From contig JBNGIO010006231.1 of NCBI GenBank assembly GCA_049999805.1, forward strand, positions 124,451 through 188,450: DNA of 64,000 nt. The letters are read 5' to 3'. This stretch comes from Folioceros fuciformis (Eukaryota > Anthocerotophyta > Anthocerotopsida > Anthocerotales). Positions within the stretch are counted from its first letter, which is position 1; each line of letters opens with the position of its first letter. The notes beneath the pieces were generated by a model. It was not told the origin of the DNA and did no database searches. It saw nothing but the letters and a program-made list of their open reading frames with translations. Shown here in pieces: positions 10,740 through 21,777 of this stretch. The position numbers were made by a program, and so were the translations under genes.

Positions 10740-11830
10740 GTGTGTTCCTTGTTGGAGACCTTGGTACAAATTTGACGGTCTCCTTTCATGGTGGCTCTGT
10801 AATGTTCCATGTCCTCACAAACGATCCCATCTCACACGCCTCAGAACCCGCACAGCAGCCACGACCACTTGCCATCCTTTCCAGAAACACAGCAGCGGAA
10901 AGCCACCGTCTCTGATTCTTCAAGATGGAGGTTGGAAGGTGCAGATTGCAAGACATTACGAGGTAGCAGGAGCCTGCTTGGTGTGCCTAGTTGCAGGAAT
11001 CCGAGGCAGAGCAAGAGGAAGGTGAGCCCGGTGTCAGGCGGTAAAGCGTGAAATCGACCAGCCAGGCGGGCCCCGTAGGCGCACGAAGCAGCGGCGGCGG
11101 AGGGAAGAGGCGTGGAGCAGCCAGGGCCGTGAGATGGGGCATCGACGGCGGAGAGAGTAGTGAGATATTTATCGCCGTGGGGAAAGGGGGTCGGCACGTC
11201 GCTTCGGACACATCGGATGGCAACGACCCGGCCACGTGCCCGTAGCGCGATCGGCTACGGGAATGGGGAGAGATCCGGGGTAGATCTGTATCCGGGCGCT
11301 AATTGGGTGCGAGGGCTGGGCCACTTGACCCACTTTGTGCGTACAGGGCAGATGCCACCTACCGAACCGGTGGCGTCAGAGTTGGCGGGTTCGAACCTTG
11401 GGCTGTGATTAGCCAATGGCGTGGCGGAGCAGGCAGGATATTTGTGACGGGATTCCAGGCCTGGGAGCAATGGGAAGCGAGATTTGGATTATGCTTGGCA
11501 CGCTGGCTCCGGGATTTGGAAAGAGAGCGCCGTGCTGTGGCGGTGCGCGGGCAGCCATGCCGGTCTCCTGCCTTACTGGCAGGCGAACCCTGCAATGACG
11601 GGCATGGTGTGCCACCCCGCAACACTTGCTACCTCCTTCCTCGCCGTTCCCTGCACCCCTCGCAAGGCCCTGGAGGAGGCACATGCTGGTCGGCTGGTTA
11701 GCGCAGGGTTTGTTGCTGCTGCTGCCGTGTTGCCACGCTTGACCTCTCTGTCGTTGGCTTCGGCTTTCATGCGGACGCCGGGGACTGAGGGAGCTCGGGA
11801 GGAAGACGGGAAGACGGGAGGAAGGGAACC

Positions 11831-11869
11831 AAGGAAGGAAGGAAGGAAGGAAGGAAGGAAGGAAGGAAG
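11831..11869 (+). repeat. GGAA microsatellite
   Basis: About nine to ten tandem ggaa units in a purine-rich strand, followed by more purine-rich sequence to about 11920. Confidence 0.9.
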
Positions 11870-12115
11870 TAAGAAAGGAGGAGGAGGAGGAAAAGGAAGG
11901 GAGGAAATAGTGGAGGGGGGAAGATGCGTGTGGAGGCTGTTCTGCGGTGTGGCGTGGAGAGGAGGTTGACGCCGAGGAGCGTGCGTGAGAGGGATTGGAA
12001 GACCCTTGGAGAGGAGGAGCGTGAACGAAGAGGTTTTGGTTTCATGCACCGCATGACGGGAGCGGGGGCATCGAGGGAGCAGCTGCCTAGGCTCTCGGTT
12101 TGGTTTTTGTGATGT

Positions 12116-12215
12116 NNNNNNNNNNNNNNNNNNNNNNNNNNNNNNNNNNNNNNNNNNNNNNNNNNNNNNNNNNNNNNNNNNNNNNNNNNNNNNNNNNNNN
12201 NNNNNNNNNNNNNNN
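12116..12215. other. Assembly gap, 100 N
   Basis: Exactly 100 N, a common default gap size, 93 bp upstream of the ELF4-like start. The promoter of that gene may be partly missing. Confidence 0.95.
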
Positions 12216-12308
12216 GGATGTAGCTTTGTGAACGTCCACAGCTAGCACTCGCCTTGTGTCGCGTGGCGTGACGCGGTACGGGGAGGTCGTGTGGTGTAGC
12301 TTCCTGAT

Positions 12309-12761
12309 ATGTCGAAGCCGCAAGTTGAGAGCGTGACGGATGTGATGGGACAGAACCTGGAGTCTGGGAAGTTGGTCGGGGAAGACTGCAGCGACCTTGA
12401 CTTTGATAGGAAGAAGTGGGACAAGTTTGAACTGTGTTTTGCGAGAGTGCAAGCTCTCTTGGACCACAACCGGGTTCTCATTGGAAAGATCAACCAGAAT
12501 CATCAGTCTGGCATCTCGGAGCGCATCACCAGCAACGTGGATCTCATCAACCAGCTCAACAAGAACCTGACGAAGGTTCAAAAGATGTATGCTGCGGCCA
12601 CTGTCACCTTCGACAAATGCTTTGTCGCGCCTCCGATCCCTGCGGCTCAGAAATCTATGGCGTCCAAGGCGGCTACTGAGTCTACCAGTGTGAGTGATAT
12701 TGTGCCACCGGAAACGTCCCAAACAATGGTTCCCAGCACGTGCACATCCTTGGAAGGATGA
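12309..12761 (+). CDS. EARLY FLOWERING 4 (ELF4)-like protein
   Basis: Single-exon frame of 150 residues. Residues about 32-100 form the ELF4 domain: FDRKKWDKFELCFARVQALL, DHNRVLIGKINQNHQS, ITSNVDLINQLNKNLTKVQ. In flowering plants ELF4 is a small helical partner in the evening complex (with ELF3 and LUX), which represses clock genes at dusk; ELF4-like members share this domain. The flanking N-terminal 30 and C-terminal 50 residues are low-complexity, as in the family. ELF4 genes are typically intronless, which fits. The start is the first ATG after the gap; the region before it is short, so an upstream in-frame start inside the gap is possible but unlikely. Confidence 0.85.
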   Translation: MSKPQVESVTDVMGQNLESGKLVGEDCSDLDFDRKKWDKFELCFARVQALLDHNRVLIGKINQNHQSGISERITSNVDLINQLNKNLTKVQKMYAAATVTFDKCFVAPPIPAAQKSMASKAATESTSVSDIVPPETSQTMVPSTCTSLEG

Positions 12762-15251
12762 CCCCGGTTTCCCATGGCACGGCAATTTGCTCCCTGCTTG
12801 CTGTCCCTGTTCTGCCTCGTGAGCCGAAGCCATGAGTTACCCATGGTGGGAGCGCTGTGGATGCTTCGCATATACTGATGATTGATACAGACAGTGCCTG
12901 AGAAACCGTGGTTGATGAGGGCGAGGTAGGCAGGGAAAAAGGATGTGCCACGGACTCCTCGCAACGCTGACGCGCTGGAGGAGGTTCTGCCGTTGACCAG
13001 GTTTCCCGGGAAGCAGTTGTTACGGATCAGCGTCCAAGCTTGAGACGGAGAACTGACCACGAGGGAACTTTTGGAGGGGATCGGCTTCTTCCCGGGCCAG
13101 GCGGTCGATTCCAGATGTACAGATCGAGTAGCGTCTGCGCGTGCGTTAACCTCTCAGCTGAAAGCAGGACAACTCCATGGAAAGCGTGGACAACGCACCT
13201 TAGAACTGTTTTGGACAGAGGACAGGTGTGAGTGTGGAGAGACGTGCATATGACGGACAGGTCGAGGGAGTCCGCGCTGTGCTGCAGGCACGTTACAGTG
13301 TGTGCCGCGGGTTTCAAGACAAGGAGGCTGACTCGAGAGAAAGTGATTGACGGGGTGAGGAAGGTGGCGGTAAGATTGCGATAATCATCAGCACCGTGAC
13401 GTGTGGGGGATTAAGCATAGGTGCGAGCGGTGTGAGCTTTATGATAGGTGCAATGTTTGAATCAGAGGTTCATGGTGACATTATGTATGGCTCCGATATG
13501 TCTGTCCCACGGACGGAAAGTGTGGCTGCAGATGTGGAGTTCCTTGTAAGAAAGGATCACGCTCTGACGGGTAATGTCGTCCCCGAAGTCTTCGTGAGGG
13601 GCCCGGGACAGCCATTCTGCGTTCCACTGGCGAGCTGCAGCTGGAGGCTGCTGTAGCCCAAAGAACAGTGAATAATGAAGGAGGTCGTGTTGGGATTGAG
13701 GGCGTAAGGGACACTGCTAATGCAGTGATGATGGAAACCCTCACGAAAACGTGAGTGGCTGCTCAATCATACCTGAAGACAATCACTCAGGTGAGACGAA
13801 CAGCGTTTTGTTTGTTTTGGTTACTTTTTTGCCAGAGCCGAGCTCTCCGTTTGTGCTCTTTGTTTCCTTGTATCAAAAGTTTTATGTGACAGCAGCAAGC
13901 CGAGTGGAGAATATGAGAATGTGGGACACGAGGGAGCAATAGTTTGATCCCTTTCGACAGCGCGCTATCTCTGTCTGTCGATGAACGGGCAGGTTGTTGC
14001 GGCAGGCACCACCAACGGAGCACTGTACCGCTGGCTGCAGTCATCATAGACACACACTATTTCCTGCAAACACATGACCATGCGCCTGCAGGCATTTAAG
14101 GTGTGAAATTCCATGGTCTTTGATGTGCAAGGTGCTAAGTTTGCGTCCTTATCCTATCCCCATATCCTCTCTTCTTTCCTCCTCGTGATTCTCTCACTGT
14201 TGTCCTCCTCGGGTGGACTCAGTCCGAAAACTGCTGGGCAAGAAGCAGTCTCTGCTGCGACAGAGCGGCCGTGTCAACAGCTGAGCAGGTCTTCTCCTTC
14301 GGGAAAAGACGCTCAATTCCTGTGACCCGAATCCTCAGCACCTACTCACGAATACGCACTGCTGGTGTGCACCTTCTGTTGCAATCAAAACGCCGTGCGG
14401 GTAGACTTTTGTTGTGCACCACTCATGGGGCTCGACTGAAGATGCCCGTGGTGTCCTTGGGGTGAACTGCCTATTTATGTAGCTACGCACCCAAGTGATG
14501 AGCGCAATCTTAGAACTCGCAATTTGCGATTGCGTCTGATTTACGCTTGCGCTGGCGCACCCTACGGGCCTCCTTTCGTGCAGAGGATCGTGGGTGTGTA
14601 ACGCCCACGACTGCAGGTGGACGTCTAACGAACACGTCAAGCCTCCCGTCGCCGTCGCAAACAGTCGCATAGACCAGACGCAGTTTGAAAGGCCTCGAAG
14701 CCTGAAGTCGCGGCCACCGTCCTTCACGCGGTCTGTCTTGATTTCACACCGCTCGGAAGTTCGCTCGAAGACTCAACCCGAGTTTTATGAAGTTCTGGAG
14801 GAACTTGTCGGTACTTCCAGCCCCTCCAGGACAGTCCAATCCAAATGAACGCTGGAAGTACGTATCGTTTCCTCAAAACTGAAAATCCAAAAGATATTCA
14901 AAATTTCAGCGGAAATGAACAAGCCCATCGCTTCAATGAACAACCCCTGTGCTTCTGCCTTTTACCTCATGGGAAATGCTCCTATCGGGACGTTTCGTAT
15001 GAGTTCGGGCCGAACATGTTAGCTTGGGTAACGGAGAAACATGGTTGGAGGTCTCCTGGACAGCTTGGGACGCTGGTGAGAAATGTTTGTTTCTTGTCTT
15101 GGTGTGCCTGTTTCCCGAGCGTGTTTTTCTCTGGCAGCGTACCTGGACATGGACACTGTAATTGGCTCAGCTAGGCCAACCGGCGCTCAGAAGCTGGGTT
15201 CTGTTGGGTTCAATTACGTCGTCACAGGTGCTGGCTGTGCCTGTGGAAATC
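12762..15251. other. Intergenic stretch between ELF4-like and PPR genes
   Basis: About 2.5 kb without a recognisable gene. The first part is presumably the ELF4 3' UTR. Short open frames occur on both strands (for example 14594-14848, 14845-15174) but carry no motif I know. The last few hundred bases should hold the PPR gene promoter and 5' UTR. Confidence 0.4.
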
Positions 15252-18200
15252 ATGGGTATTGTGCTTCAGTTGAAGAGTGGGCGACAGCTGTGGCGGCCCA
15301 GGAAGGTTGGTGGGATGGCTGACCTCAAGTTCAGCGATGCAGGATGTCAGTGGTACGTGACGGCTGAAACAGTGAGCCATCTATGTCAGCAGGGGCAGCT
15401 CAATCAAGCTGCGGAGGCTCTGGGAGTTCTGGTGCAGATGGACAGTTGTATTGCTCAATCTCTTTTTCGTGCTGTCATAAAAAGGTGTGAAACTCAGAGG
15501 GATCCGGTCGTGGGTCGACGTGTCCATGCTTTGGTGGTGATGAAGGGGTATGAGTCGGATACTTTCTTGTGCAACCACATCATGCGGATGTACGCTGCTC
15601 ATGCCTTGTTGGCTGAAACGATGGGCGTGTTTACCGTGGCTGCCAAACCAGATGCCTTCATGTGGTCTTCCGTGATTTCTGCACATGTCCGCCACGGAAA
15701 AGCTGAGCAGGCCATACAGCTGTACAAGGGGATGCGAAGGTCAGGTGTGAAGTCAGATGGCCATGTGTTTGTGGCAGCCCTTCAGGCTTGTGCAAGGGCA
15801 GTAGACTTACACGCTGGGCAGCAGGTGCATGCCGATGTGTTGGCCTCTGGAAGTGACCATAGCTTGTTTGTTTACAATGCCCTGGTGGACATGTATGCAA
15901 AGTGTGACAGCTTGGAGGATGCTCAGAAAGTGTTTGACGGACTAGATCAAAAGGATGTAGTGACTTGGAATGCCATAATAGCAGGATATACCAAGCAGGG
16001 CATGGGCTGGGAAGCGCTTCGTCTTTACAGTGCCCTGCAAGAAGAGGTAACTATTTCACCTACTTGTGTGACCTTCTTGTGCCTCCTCCAGGCTTGTGCA
16101 AGTGTGGGTTCTCCAGGTTTGGCAATTGGCAAGCACCTTCACTCAAGAATTAGTGAAGCAGAGTACGAAGCTGATGTGGTTGTGGCCAATAGCTTGGTGA
16201 ACATGTATGCAAAGTGTGGCAGCTTGGAAGACGCCCAGAGAGTGTTTGATGGACTTTGTAACAAGAACGTGGTGACCTGGACAGCTTTGCTAGGAGGATA
16301 TTTGCAGCAGGGCATGGCTCAGGAAGCGCTCTGTCTTTACAGTGCCATGGAAAAGGAAGGAAGTACTGTACCCGATGCCGTGACATTTGCAGCCCTCCTG
16401 CAGGCATGTGCAAGTTTGGGCGGTCCAGCTTTGGAAAAGGGGAGACATCTTCATGCACAGATTGGAGAACAAGGGTTGGAGACTGAAGTGTTATTAGGCT
16501 GCAGCCTCGTGAACATGTATGCCAAGTGTGGGAGCTTGCACGATGCCCAGATGGTGTTTGACAGGCTTGGTCAAAAGAATGTCGCCTCATGGACCGCATT
16601 GATAGCAGGATATTCCCAGCGGGGCCTGGGTCATGATGCTCTGCGCCTTTACAGCATGATGCAAGAAGGTGGTGTGGCAGCACCCGATTCTGTAACATTT
16701 GTGTGCCTCTTGCAGGCATGTGCAAGTGTTGGCACCTCGGCTTTGGACAAGGGTAGGCAGCTTCATGCACAAATTACAGAACAAGGACATCAAGCTGATG
16801 ACTTCATATCCAACTGTTTGGTGAACATGTATGCAAAGTGTGGCAGCCTTGGGGACGCCCAGAGAGTGTTCGATGGACTCACTCAAAAAGATGTCGTAAC
16901 ATGGACAGCGCTTTTAGCAGGATACTCAAAGCAAGGCATGGGTCAGGAAGCTCTTCTTCTCTACGGTGCTATGCAGGAAGAAGGCATTACTGTACCTGAT
17001 TGTGTAACATTCGTCTCTCTGCTGCAGGCATGTGCAAGTGTGGGCCAAGGGGCTTTGGCAAAAGGGAAACAGCTTCATGCAGAGATTAGGGAACGAGGAC
17101 TCCAGGCTGATGTGATCCTAGGATCAAGCTTGGTTAACTTGTACTCGAAGTGTGGCAGCGTGGAAGATGCTCAGGCTGTGTTTGACGGCCTCGGTCAAAG
17201 AAACAGTGTGACGTGGACGGCTCTTATAGCCGGATATTCCCAAAACGGCATGGGACAGGAAGCGCTCCATCGATATAACGCAATGCAGGAAGAAGGCATG
17301 GCAGTACCTAATGCGCTGACCTTTGTGTACCTCCTACAAGCATGTGCATGTGTTGGCGCCCCAGCTTTGGATAAAGGGAAGGAGCTTCATGCACAAATTA
17401 GAGAACGAGGGTTTCAAACTGATTTGTTTGTGGCCAGCAGTCTGGTGAACATGTACGCAAAATGTGGCAGCCTGGAGGATTCTCAGGGTGTGTTTGATGG
17501 GCTCAGTGAGAAAAATGTGGTGACATGGACAGCACTTATCGCTGGATATTTCCAACAGGGGATGGGGCAGGAAGCTCTGTGCCTTTACAGTGCTATGGCA
17601 GATGATCGCGTTGTTGTACCTGATTCGTTCACATATACATGCCTCCTGCAGGCATGTGGAAACGGAGCAGCTTTGCATACGGGAAAACAGCTTCATGCAC
17701 AGATAAAAGAACAAGGGCTCCAAGCTGATGTCCTTGTTGCCCGCAGTTTGATAAACATGTATGGGAAGGCAGGGAGTATGTTTGATGCTCAACAGGTGTT
17801 TGAGGCATTGCCTGAAAAAGATGTTGTCACCTGGAACGCACTCATTGCAGGCTACACCCGTCAAGGAGACAGTGAAGTGGTCTTTGACCTGTTCTGCAGA
17901 ATGAGAGCGGATGACGTACAGCCTTCCAGCATCACATTTCTTAGTGTACTCACGGTATGCAGTCATGCAGGGCTAGTGGACAGAGGGCGCGACTACTTTG
18001 AGGCCATGAGGCAGGATTTTGGCATCAGTCCTACAGTGGAACACTACACTTGCATGGTGGATCTCCTGGGCCGTGCAGGCCAACTCAACGAGTCGCTGGC
18101 ATTGATACGGGCAATGCCTGTTCAGGCCAATGCTGCAGTTTGGCACACTCTGTTGAATGCTTGTCGAAAGTGGGGCAATGTGGAGGTGGGATGCCGTGCT

Positions 18201-18530
18201 TTTGATGAAGCCGTCAAACTCGATGAGAAAGACGCTGCCGCGTACGTGTTGATGTCAAGCATATACACCGGTGCCCAGATGTGGGATCATGCGCAGCAGA
18301 TGCAGGTGAGGAGAATAGGTTCCGGGGCCTGGAAGCAGCCAGGTCAGAGCTGGTGGACAGACTTGGATGGACTGGCGCATGGGTTTTTGGTTGGAGATAC
18401 GAAGCATCCAGAGATGGGAGGTTTAGCTAAATGCAAGGCTCAACGAGATGGTTTTCACGGTGAAGAAGACGAGGAATCGCTACATCTTGAGGGTACGCAA
18501 ATTTGTCATCAACCAGACGAGCGAGGCTAA
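15252..18530 (+). CDS. PLS-class pentatricopeptide repeat (PPR) protein with E-type C-terminus, no DYW domain
   Basis: Intronless frame of about 1,090 residues from the ATG at 15252 (alternative ATG 15315). PLS-class PPR proteins act in chloroplasts or mitochondria and usually specify C-to-U RNA editing sites. Seven to eight P-L-S triplets of about 101-104 residues are visible, each with LLQACASVG...KGKQLHAQI, SLVNMYAKCGSLEDAQRVFD and VVTWTALIAGYxxQGMGQEAL. The middle five or six are unusually alike. The array ends with the standard last units (VCSHAGLVDRG, VEHYTCMVDLLGRAGQL, AAVWHTLLNACRKWGNVEVG) and E/E+ features (AWKQPGQSWW, HGFLVGDTKHPE). After that the sequence loses similarity and stops with no DYW deaminase, so editing would need a partner supplied in trans, or the tail has been lost. 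The N-terminus is not an obvious transit peptide. The stop lies 23 bp before the LpxK ATG. Confidence 0.9.
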   Translation: MGIVLQLKSGRQLWRPRKVGGMADLKFSDAGCQWYVTAETVSHLCQQGQLNQAAEALGVLVQMDSCIAQSLFRAVIKRCETQRDPVVGRRVHALVVMKGYESDTFLCNHIMRMYAAHALLAETMGVFTVAAKPDAFMWSSVISAHVRHGKAEQAIQLYKGMRRSGVKSDGHVFVAALQACARAVDLHAGQQVHADVLASGSDHSLFVYNALVDMYAKCDSLEDAQKVFDGLDQKDVVTWNAIIAGYTKQGMGWEALRLYSALQEEVTISPTCVTFLCLLQACASVGSPGLAIGKHLHSRISEAEYEADVVVANSLVNMYAKCGSLEDAQRVFDGLCNKNVVTWTALLGGYLQQGMAQEALCLYSAMEKEGSTVPDAVTFAALLQACASLGGPALEKGRHLHAQIGEQGLETEVLLGCSLVNMYAKCGSLHDAQMVFDRLGQKNVASWTALIAGYSQRGLGHDALRLYSMMQEGGVAAPDSVTFVCLLQACASVGTSALDKGRQLHAQITEQGHQADDFISNCLVNMYAKCGSLGDAQRVFDGLTQKDVVTWTALLAGYSKQGMGQEALLLYGAMQEEGITVPDCVTFVSLLQACASVGQGALAKGKQLHAEIRERGLQADVILGSSLVNLYSKCGSVEDAQAVFDGLGQRNSVTWTALIAGYSQNGMGQEALHRYNAMQEEGMAVPNALTFVYLLQACACVGAPALDKGKELHAQIRERGFQTDLFVASSLVNMYAKCGSLEDSQGVFDGLSEKNVVTWTALIAGYFQQGMGQEALCLYSAMADDRVVVPDSFTYTCLLQACGNGAALHTGKQLHAQIKEQGLQADVLVARSLINMYGKAGSMFDAQQVFEALPEKDVVTWNALIAGYTRQGDSEVVFDLFCRMRADDVQPSSITFLSVLTVCSHAGLVDRGRDYFEAMRQDFGISPTVEHYTCMVDLLGRAGQLNESLALIRAMPVQANAAVWHTLLNACRKWGNVEVGCRAFDEAVKLDEKDAAAYVLMSSIYTGAQMWDHAQQMQVRRIGSGAWKQPGQSWWTDLDGLAHGFLVGDTKHPEMGGLAKCKAQRDGFHGEEDEESLHLEGTQICHQPDERG

Positions 18531-18553
18531 GGAATGAAGGCAACCATGGCGTG

Positions 18554-20422
18554 ATGGAGAGGGTGAAGCAGGCGGTGGTGCGCCTGTCGGCCGACAGCGT
18601 TCACGATCGGGCCCTGCCCGTGCCGCTCTTGGATCGGTCTCTGAAGCCGGTCCTCTCCGCTGCCTCGCTGTTGTACTCTTGCCTGCTGCGCTTGCGGCTG
18701 TTGCTGTACCGATGGCGAGTGCTGCGCCAGCGCCGCCTGCCAGTTGCGGTCTTCAGCGTGGGCAATCTCACTTGGGGCGGAGCCGGGAAAACGCCCATGG
18801 TGGAATTTATAGCCCGCGCCTGCATTGCAGCGGGAATCCGGCCCCTGGTGCTTAGCCGGGTGGGCATTTCGTGTTGACCCGGGTTCTGGTGCTTTGCAGT
18901 TGGAGCTCGGGCTCATGGATTGATTGTGTACAGTTGGGTGCAGGGATATGGCGGAGGAGACGAGGTCCGCCTTCTTGCCGGGCACTTGCGGCCGCTTGCC
19001 GATGTCGGGTGTGGATCTAATCGAGCGAGTGTGGCCGCGCGGTTCCTGCGGGAGCGAGGTGTTGTTGGTCCTGAGGAGCTCCGGAGGCGAGCGTGCGGTA
19101 TGCAAGTGTCGCCGCAGAGAGTGATAGAAAACTCGGCGACAGACGGAATCGGTGTTGTCATTCTGGATGACGGTATGCAGGTAGAGTTTGTGTGAATTGT
19201 GTTTTAAGTCTCTGAAGCACGTTTGGGTTCGTCTGGGGCTCCGTTTGATTGGTGTCTCGTGTCTGTTGTGCAGCAATGGGGGTTGGTGAAGGACCTTGAG
19301 GTTGTGATGGTGAATGCGCTAACCGGTTGGGGAAATGGCAAGTTGTTGCCCCGAGGCCCGCTAAGAGAACCTGTGGAGGAGTTGAGAAGGGCGGATGTTG
19401 TGGTCATTCATCATGCAGACCTGGTGAGACGCGTTTGCAAACAGGTTGGAAAGGTCTGAGATTAAGGCTTGGGTGAGTGAGATGTCTGAAGCAAGTCGGC
19501 CGTGCTTGTGCAGGTGCCACCCTCTCGGTTGGCTAGATTGAGGTCGATGGTGAAGGCCAATGCTCTCTGCTTGCACTCACGGATGGCTCCTCTGCACTTG
19601 AGCAGAATGGCTGAGGCTCACGTAGGGCACAGCCTGACTGTGCCTTTGAGCCAGGTGAAGGATAAGGTTGTGCTTTGCGTTTCTGGGGTGGGCTGCCCCG
19701 AGTCCGTGTCACTGGTTGTGAAGCAGGTTAGGGGCCAGGAGGTTCCCTGTCGTTTTTCCTTTTTGTCTTCATGCTCTCGTACTGAGAGGGGCTGTCTCTC
19801 CTTGCCCTGGCAGCTGGGAGCTCTCCATGTTGCGGACATGATGTTCAGTGACCACCATTACTTCACATCCAAGGTTAATTGAACTTCATTTTGTTTGTAG
19901 CAGTTCCACATCTGCCACCACGTAACTGATTTTGCTCAAAGGTCTTTCTTCTTCTGGCGCAGGACATCAGTTTGTTAGAGGCAAAGATCTTGGAGTTGCA
20001 GCAAGAGTTCTCGGAAAAGGTCTTGCTTGTCGTAACCGAAAAAGTAAGCAGGGAGCCTACTGCTGCAACCTTTCCTTGCCTAATTTCAAAGAAGGATGCA
20101 GCTACTCCTCTTCGTGGACGTACTGTGAACATGGCCGGTGTCCTGCTGCTCATTCCGTTTTGGCCGTTTGATCCAGGACTACGTGCGAGATCCTTGTGCC
20201 CTTTCCCAGTTGAAGGGAGCAGATGTGCTGGTCTTGCATTCGACGTTGATGATGTTGGATGAAACATCCACTTTACAACACTTAGATAGGCTGCTGGCTG
20301 GGGCCATTTGTGGCCCTCTACAGACAAGCGGGTTTCCCATATCCAGTCGTGGTGACACCGGGACCTCAGATCCACGCCTTGTTTCCACGTACAATGAACA
20401 GACGTCTCTTCCAACTGCCTGA
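18554..20422 (+). CDS. LPXK: Tetraacyldisaccharide 4'-kinase (LpxK), plant type
   Basis: LpxK phosphorylates the 4' position of the lipid A disaccharide precursor; plants keep these bacterial-type enzymes in mitochondria. Seven exons: 18554-18859, 18944-19180, 19274-19423, 19514-19726, 19814-19873, 19963-20043, 20177-20422, all ending on codon boundaries, 430 residues. Motifs: LPVAVFSVGNLTWGGAGKTP (P-loop, about residues 59-78), then GYGGGDEV, GVVILDDGMQ, WGLVKDLEVVMVNAL, WGNGKLLPRGPLREP, ADVVVIHHADL, VLCVSGVGCPES, FSDHHYF and VTEKDYVRDP. The order and spacing match plant LpxK from memory. The C-terminal 60 residues are unlike what I know and may be lineage-specific. The 5' UTR must overlap the end of the PPR gene. 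Confidence 0.92.
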
Positions 20423-20673
20423 AAACAGCCCAGGAGATGGTTTAGGTTCTACTTTTTCGACGGGTTGGTTTCTCATGTTGGACTTTTTACGCCACTGCTC
20501 ACAAAACACTAAAGTTGATCGTACTGGATTGGATGAGGAGAGTATATGTGCCGCCAATATGTAATGCCGACGTGGCTGGCCCTGGTGGATCTGTGGAGGG
20601 GAGCTAAGGCTGGACGTCTTTCAGATATCGTTTTGAAACAGTATCGTGCGTTCCGGCGTGGTTGTTCAAGGCC

Positions 20674-21777
20674 ATGGCTATGGCGATGGCGATAGCGGAA
20701 ACTGTGGGCCGAGTTTCTATGTTGCCGCACTCTCAACAGATGCAGGTTCCGGCGCAGCAGCAGCAGCTCACGTCGCTTGTGTGGGGTGAACGATGCTGCT
20801 CCTCGAGCTCCTCTTCTCCTCTGAAGCTCACGGCACGGTCGTCAACGTCTGTGCGCGCCGGCGCCGTTTCCGACCGGTTGGCTTGTGTCGGTAACACCCT
20901 TGCGGCCCTAGCCTTGTCAGCGGCCTTGCAGCTATCTCCGCTGCAGTCTCCGGTTGCCAATGCCAGCGAATTCAACGTGCTGAACGAGGGGCCTCCTCCT
21001 ACGTACATTTTTGACGATGCTGGCGTGCTCAGCCGGGTCACCAAATCCGACCTTAAGAGGCTCCTCACCGACCTGGAGGAGCGTAAAGGATATCACATCA
21101 ACTTCATCACCCTCCGCAAGCTCACGGTTCGGACTCCTCCTCTTTGGTTTGCTTGAAATAGTATCAACACTCATGTTTTCCCTGCCCGGCTCTAAGTCCT
21201 CCGGTCATCTCCTACAGAGCAAGGCAGACGTCTTTGAATTTGCGGATCAAGTATTGGAGAAATGGTATCCAACTCTAGAGGAGGGCAACAATAAGGGAAT
21301 CGTGTTACTGGTCACAACCCAAAAGGAAGGTGCTGTCACCGGGGGCCCAGCTTTCATTGAAGCAGCTGGTGACCCTGTGCTGGAGGCAGTGGTTTCGGAG
21401 AACTTGCCAGGTAAGAATATTGAGCGGTCCTGGCTGTCTTAAAGCTTGCTGCCTACCCTCCAGGTCTCAGTTGCTGCGTCTGAGAAACGTCACTAGTCTC
21501 TCATGTTACCCTCATTTCTTGTCATTCTGCAGTGCTGGCTACTGACGAGAAGTATAACGAGGCCCTGTATAGTACTGCCAAACGTCTGGTGGCAGCGATC
21601 GACGGTTTGCCAGACCCCGGAGGCCCAACCTTCCAGGACAACAAGAGGGAATCCAACTTCAAAACCAGAGAGGAAACAGACGAAAAGCGGGGACAGTTTA
21701 CTATAGTTGTTGGTGGCCTCTTAGTCATCGCCTTCATCGTACCCATGGCTCAATATTACGCCTATGTCAAGAAATGA
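20674..21777 (+). CDS. TLP18.3: Thylakoid lumen protein TLP18.3 (TPM-domain phosphatase family)
   Basis: TLP18.3 is a thylakoid lumen protein with acid phosphatase activity that helps photosystem II repair. Three exons: 20674-21126, 21218-21410, 21533-21777, 891 nt, 296 residues. The N-terminus is Ser-rich and transit-like; a hydrophobic lumenal targeting segment (TLAALALSAALQLSPLQSPV) ends in ANA before SEFNVLNEGPP, a likely processing site. The TPM domain shows YIFDDAGVLSRVTKSDLKRL, YHINFITLRKLTSKAD, EKWYPTLEEGNNKGIVLLV, GAVTGGPAFIEA, VLATDEKYNEALYSTAKRLV and PDPGGPTFQDNKRESNF. A C-terminal membrane span (FTIVVGGLLVIAFIVPMAQY) anchors it, as in the plant family. The first in-frame ATG (20674) was taken as start. 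It begins 251 bp after the LpxK stop on the same strand. Confidence 0.93.

Larger units (their letters stand above)
9855..12115. other. Gene-poor, GC-rich stretch
   Basis: Several open frames on both strands, none with a recognisable domain. It contains the hairpin at 10674-10739 and the GGAA microsatellite at 11831-11869, and ends at the second assembly gap. Confidence 0.4.

Noticed and set aside
11340-11410. Possible tRNA around ggttcgaacc
   Set aside because: The T-loop-like string is not flanked by a pairing T stem, anticodon arm or acceptor stem.
12087-12833. Minus-strand frame over the ELF4-like gene and the gap
   Set aside because: It reads through N and is antisense to a recognisable ELF4 domain.
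15162-15251. N-terminal extension of the PPR frame
   Set aside because: The extension begins at TTG, not ATG, and shows no PPR or targeting features; the first ATG is 15252.
16150-17966. Long minus-strand frames across the PPR gene
   Set aside because: They repeat with the PPR period, the expected shadow of a repetitive coding sequence.
18527-19276. Long minus-strand frame (249 codons) over LpxK
   Set aside because: It is antisense to well-supported LpxK exons, is Arg/His/Pro-rich without a domain, and arises from their codon bias.
18554-20422. LpxK as bacterial contamination or recent transfer
   Set aside because: The gene has six plant-like introns and matches the known plant LpxK; the family is an established part of plant genomes.
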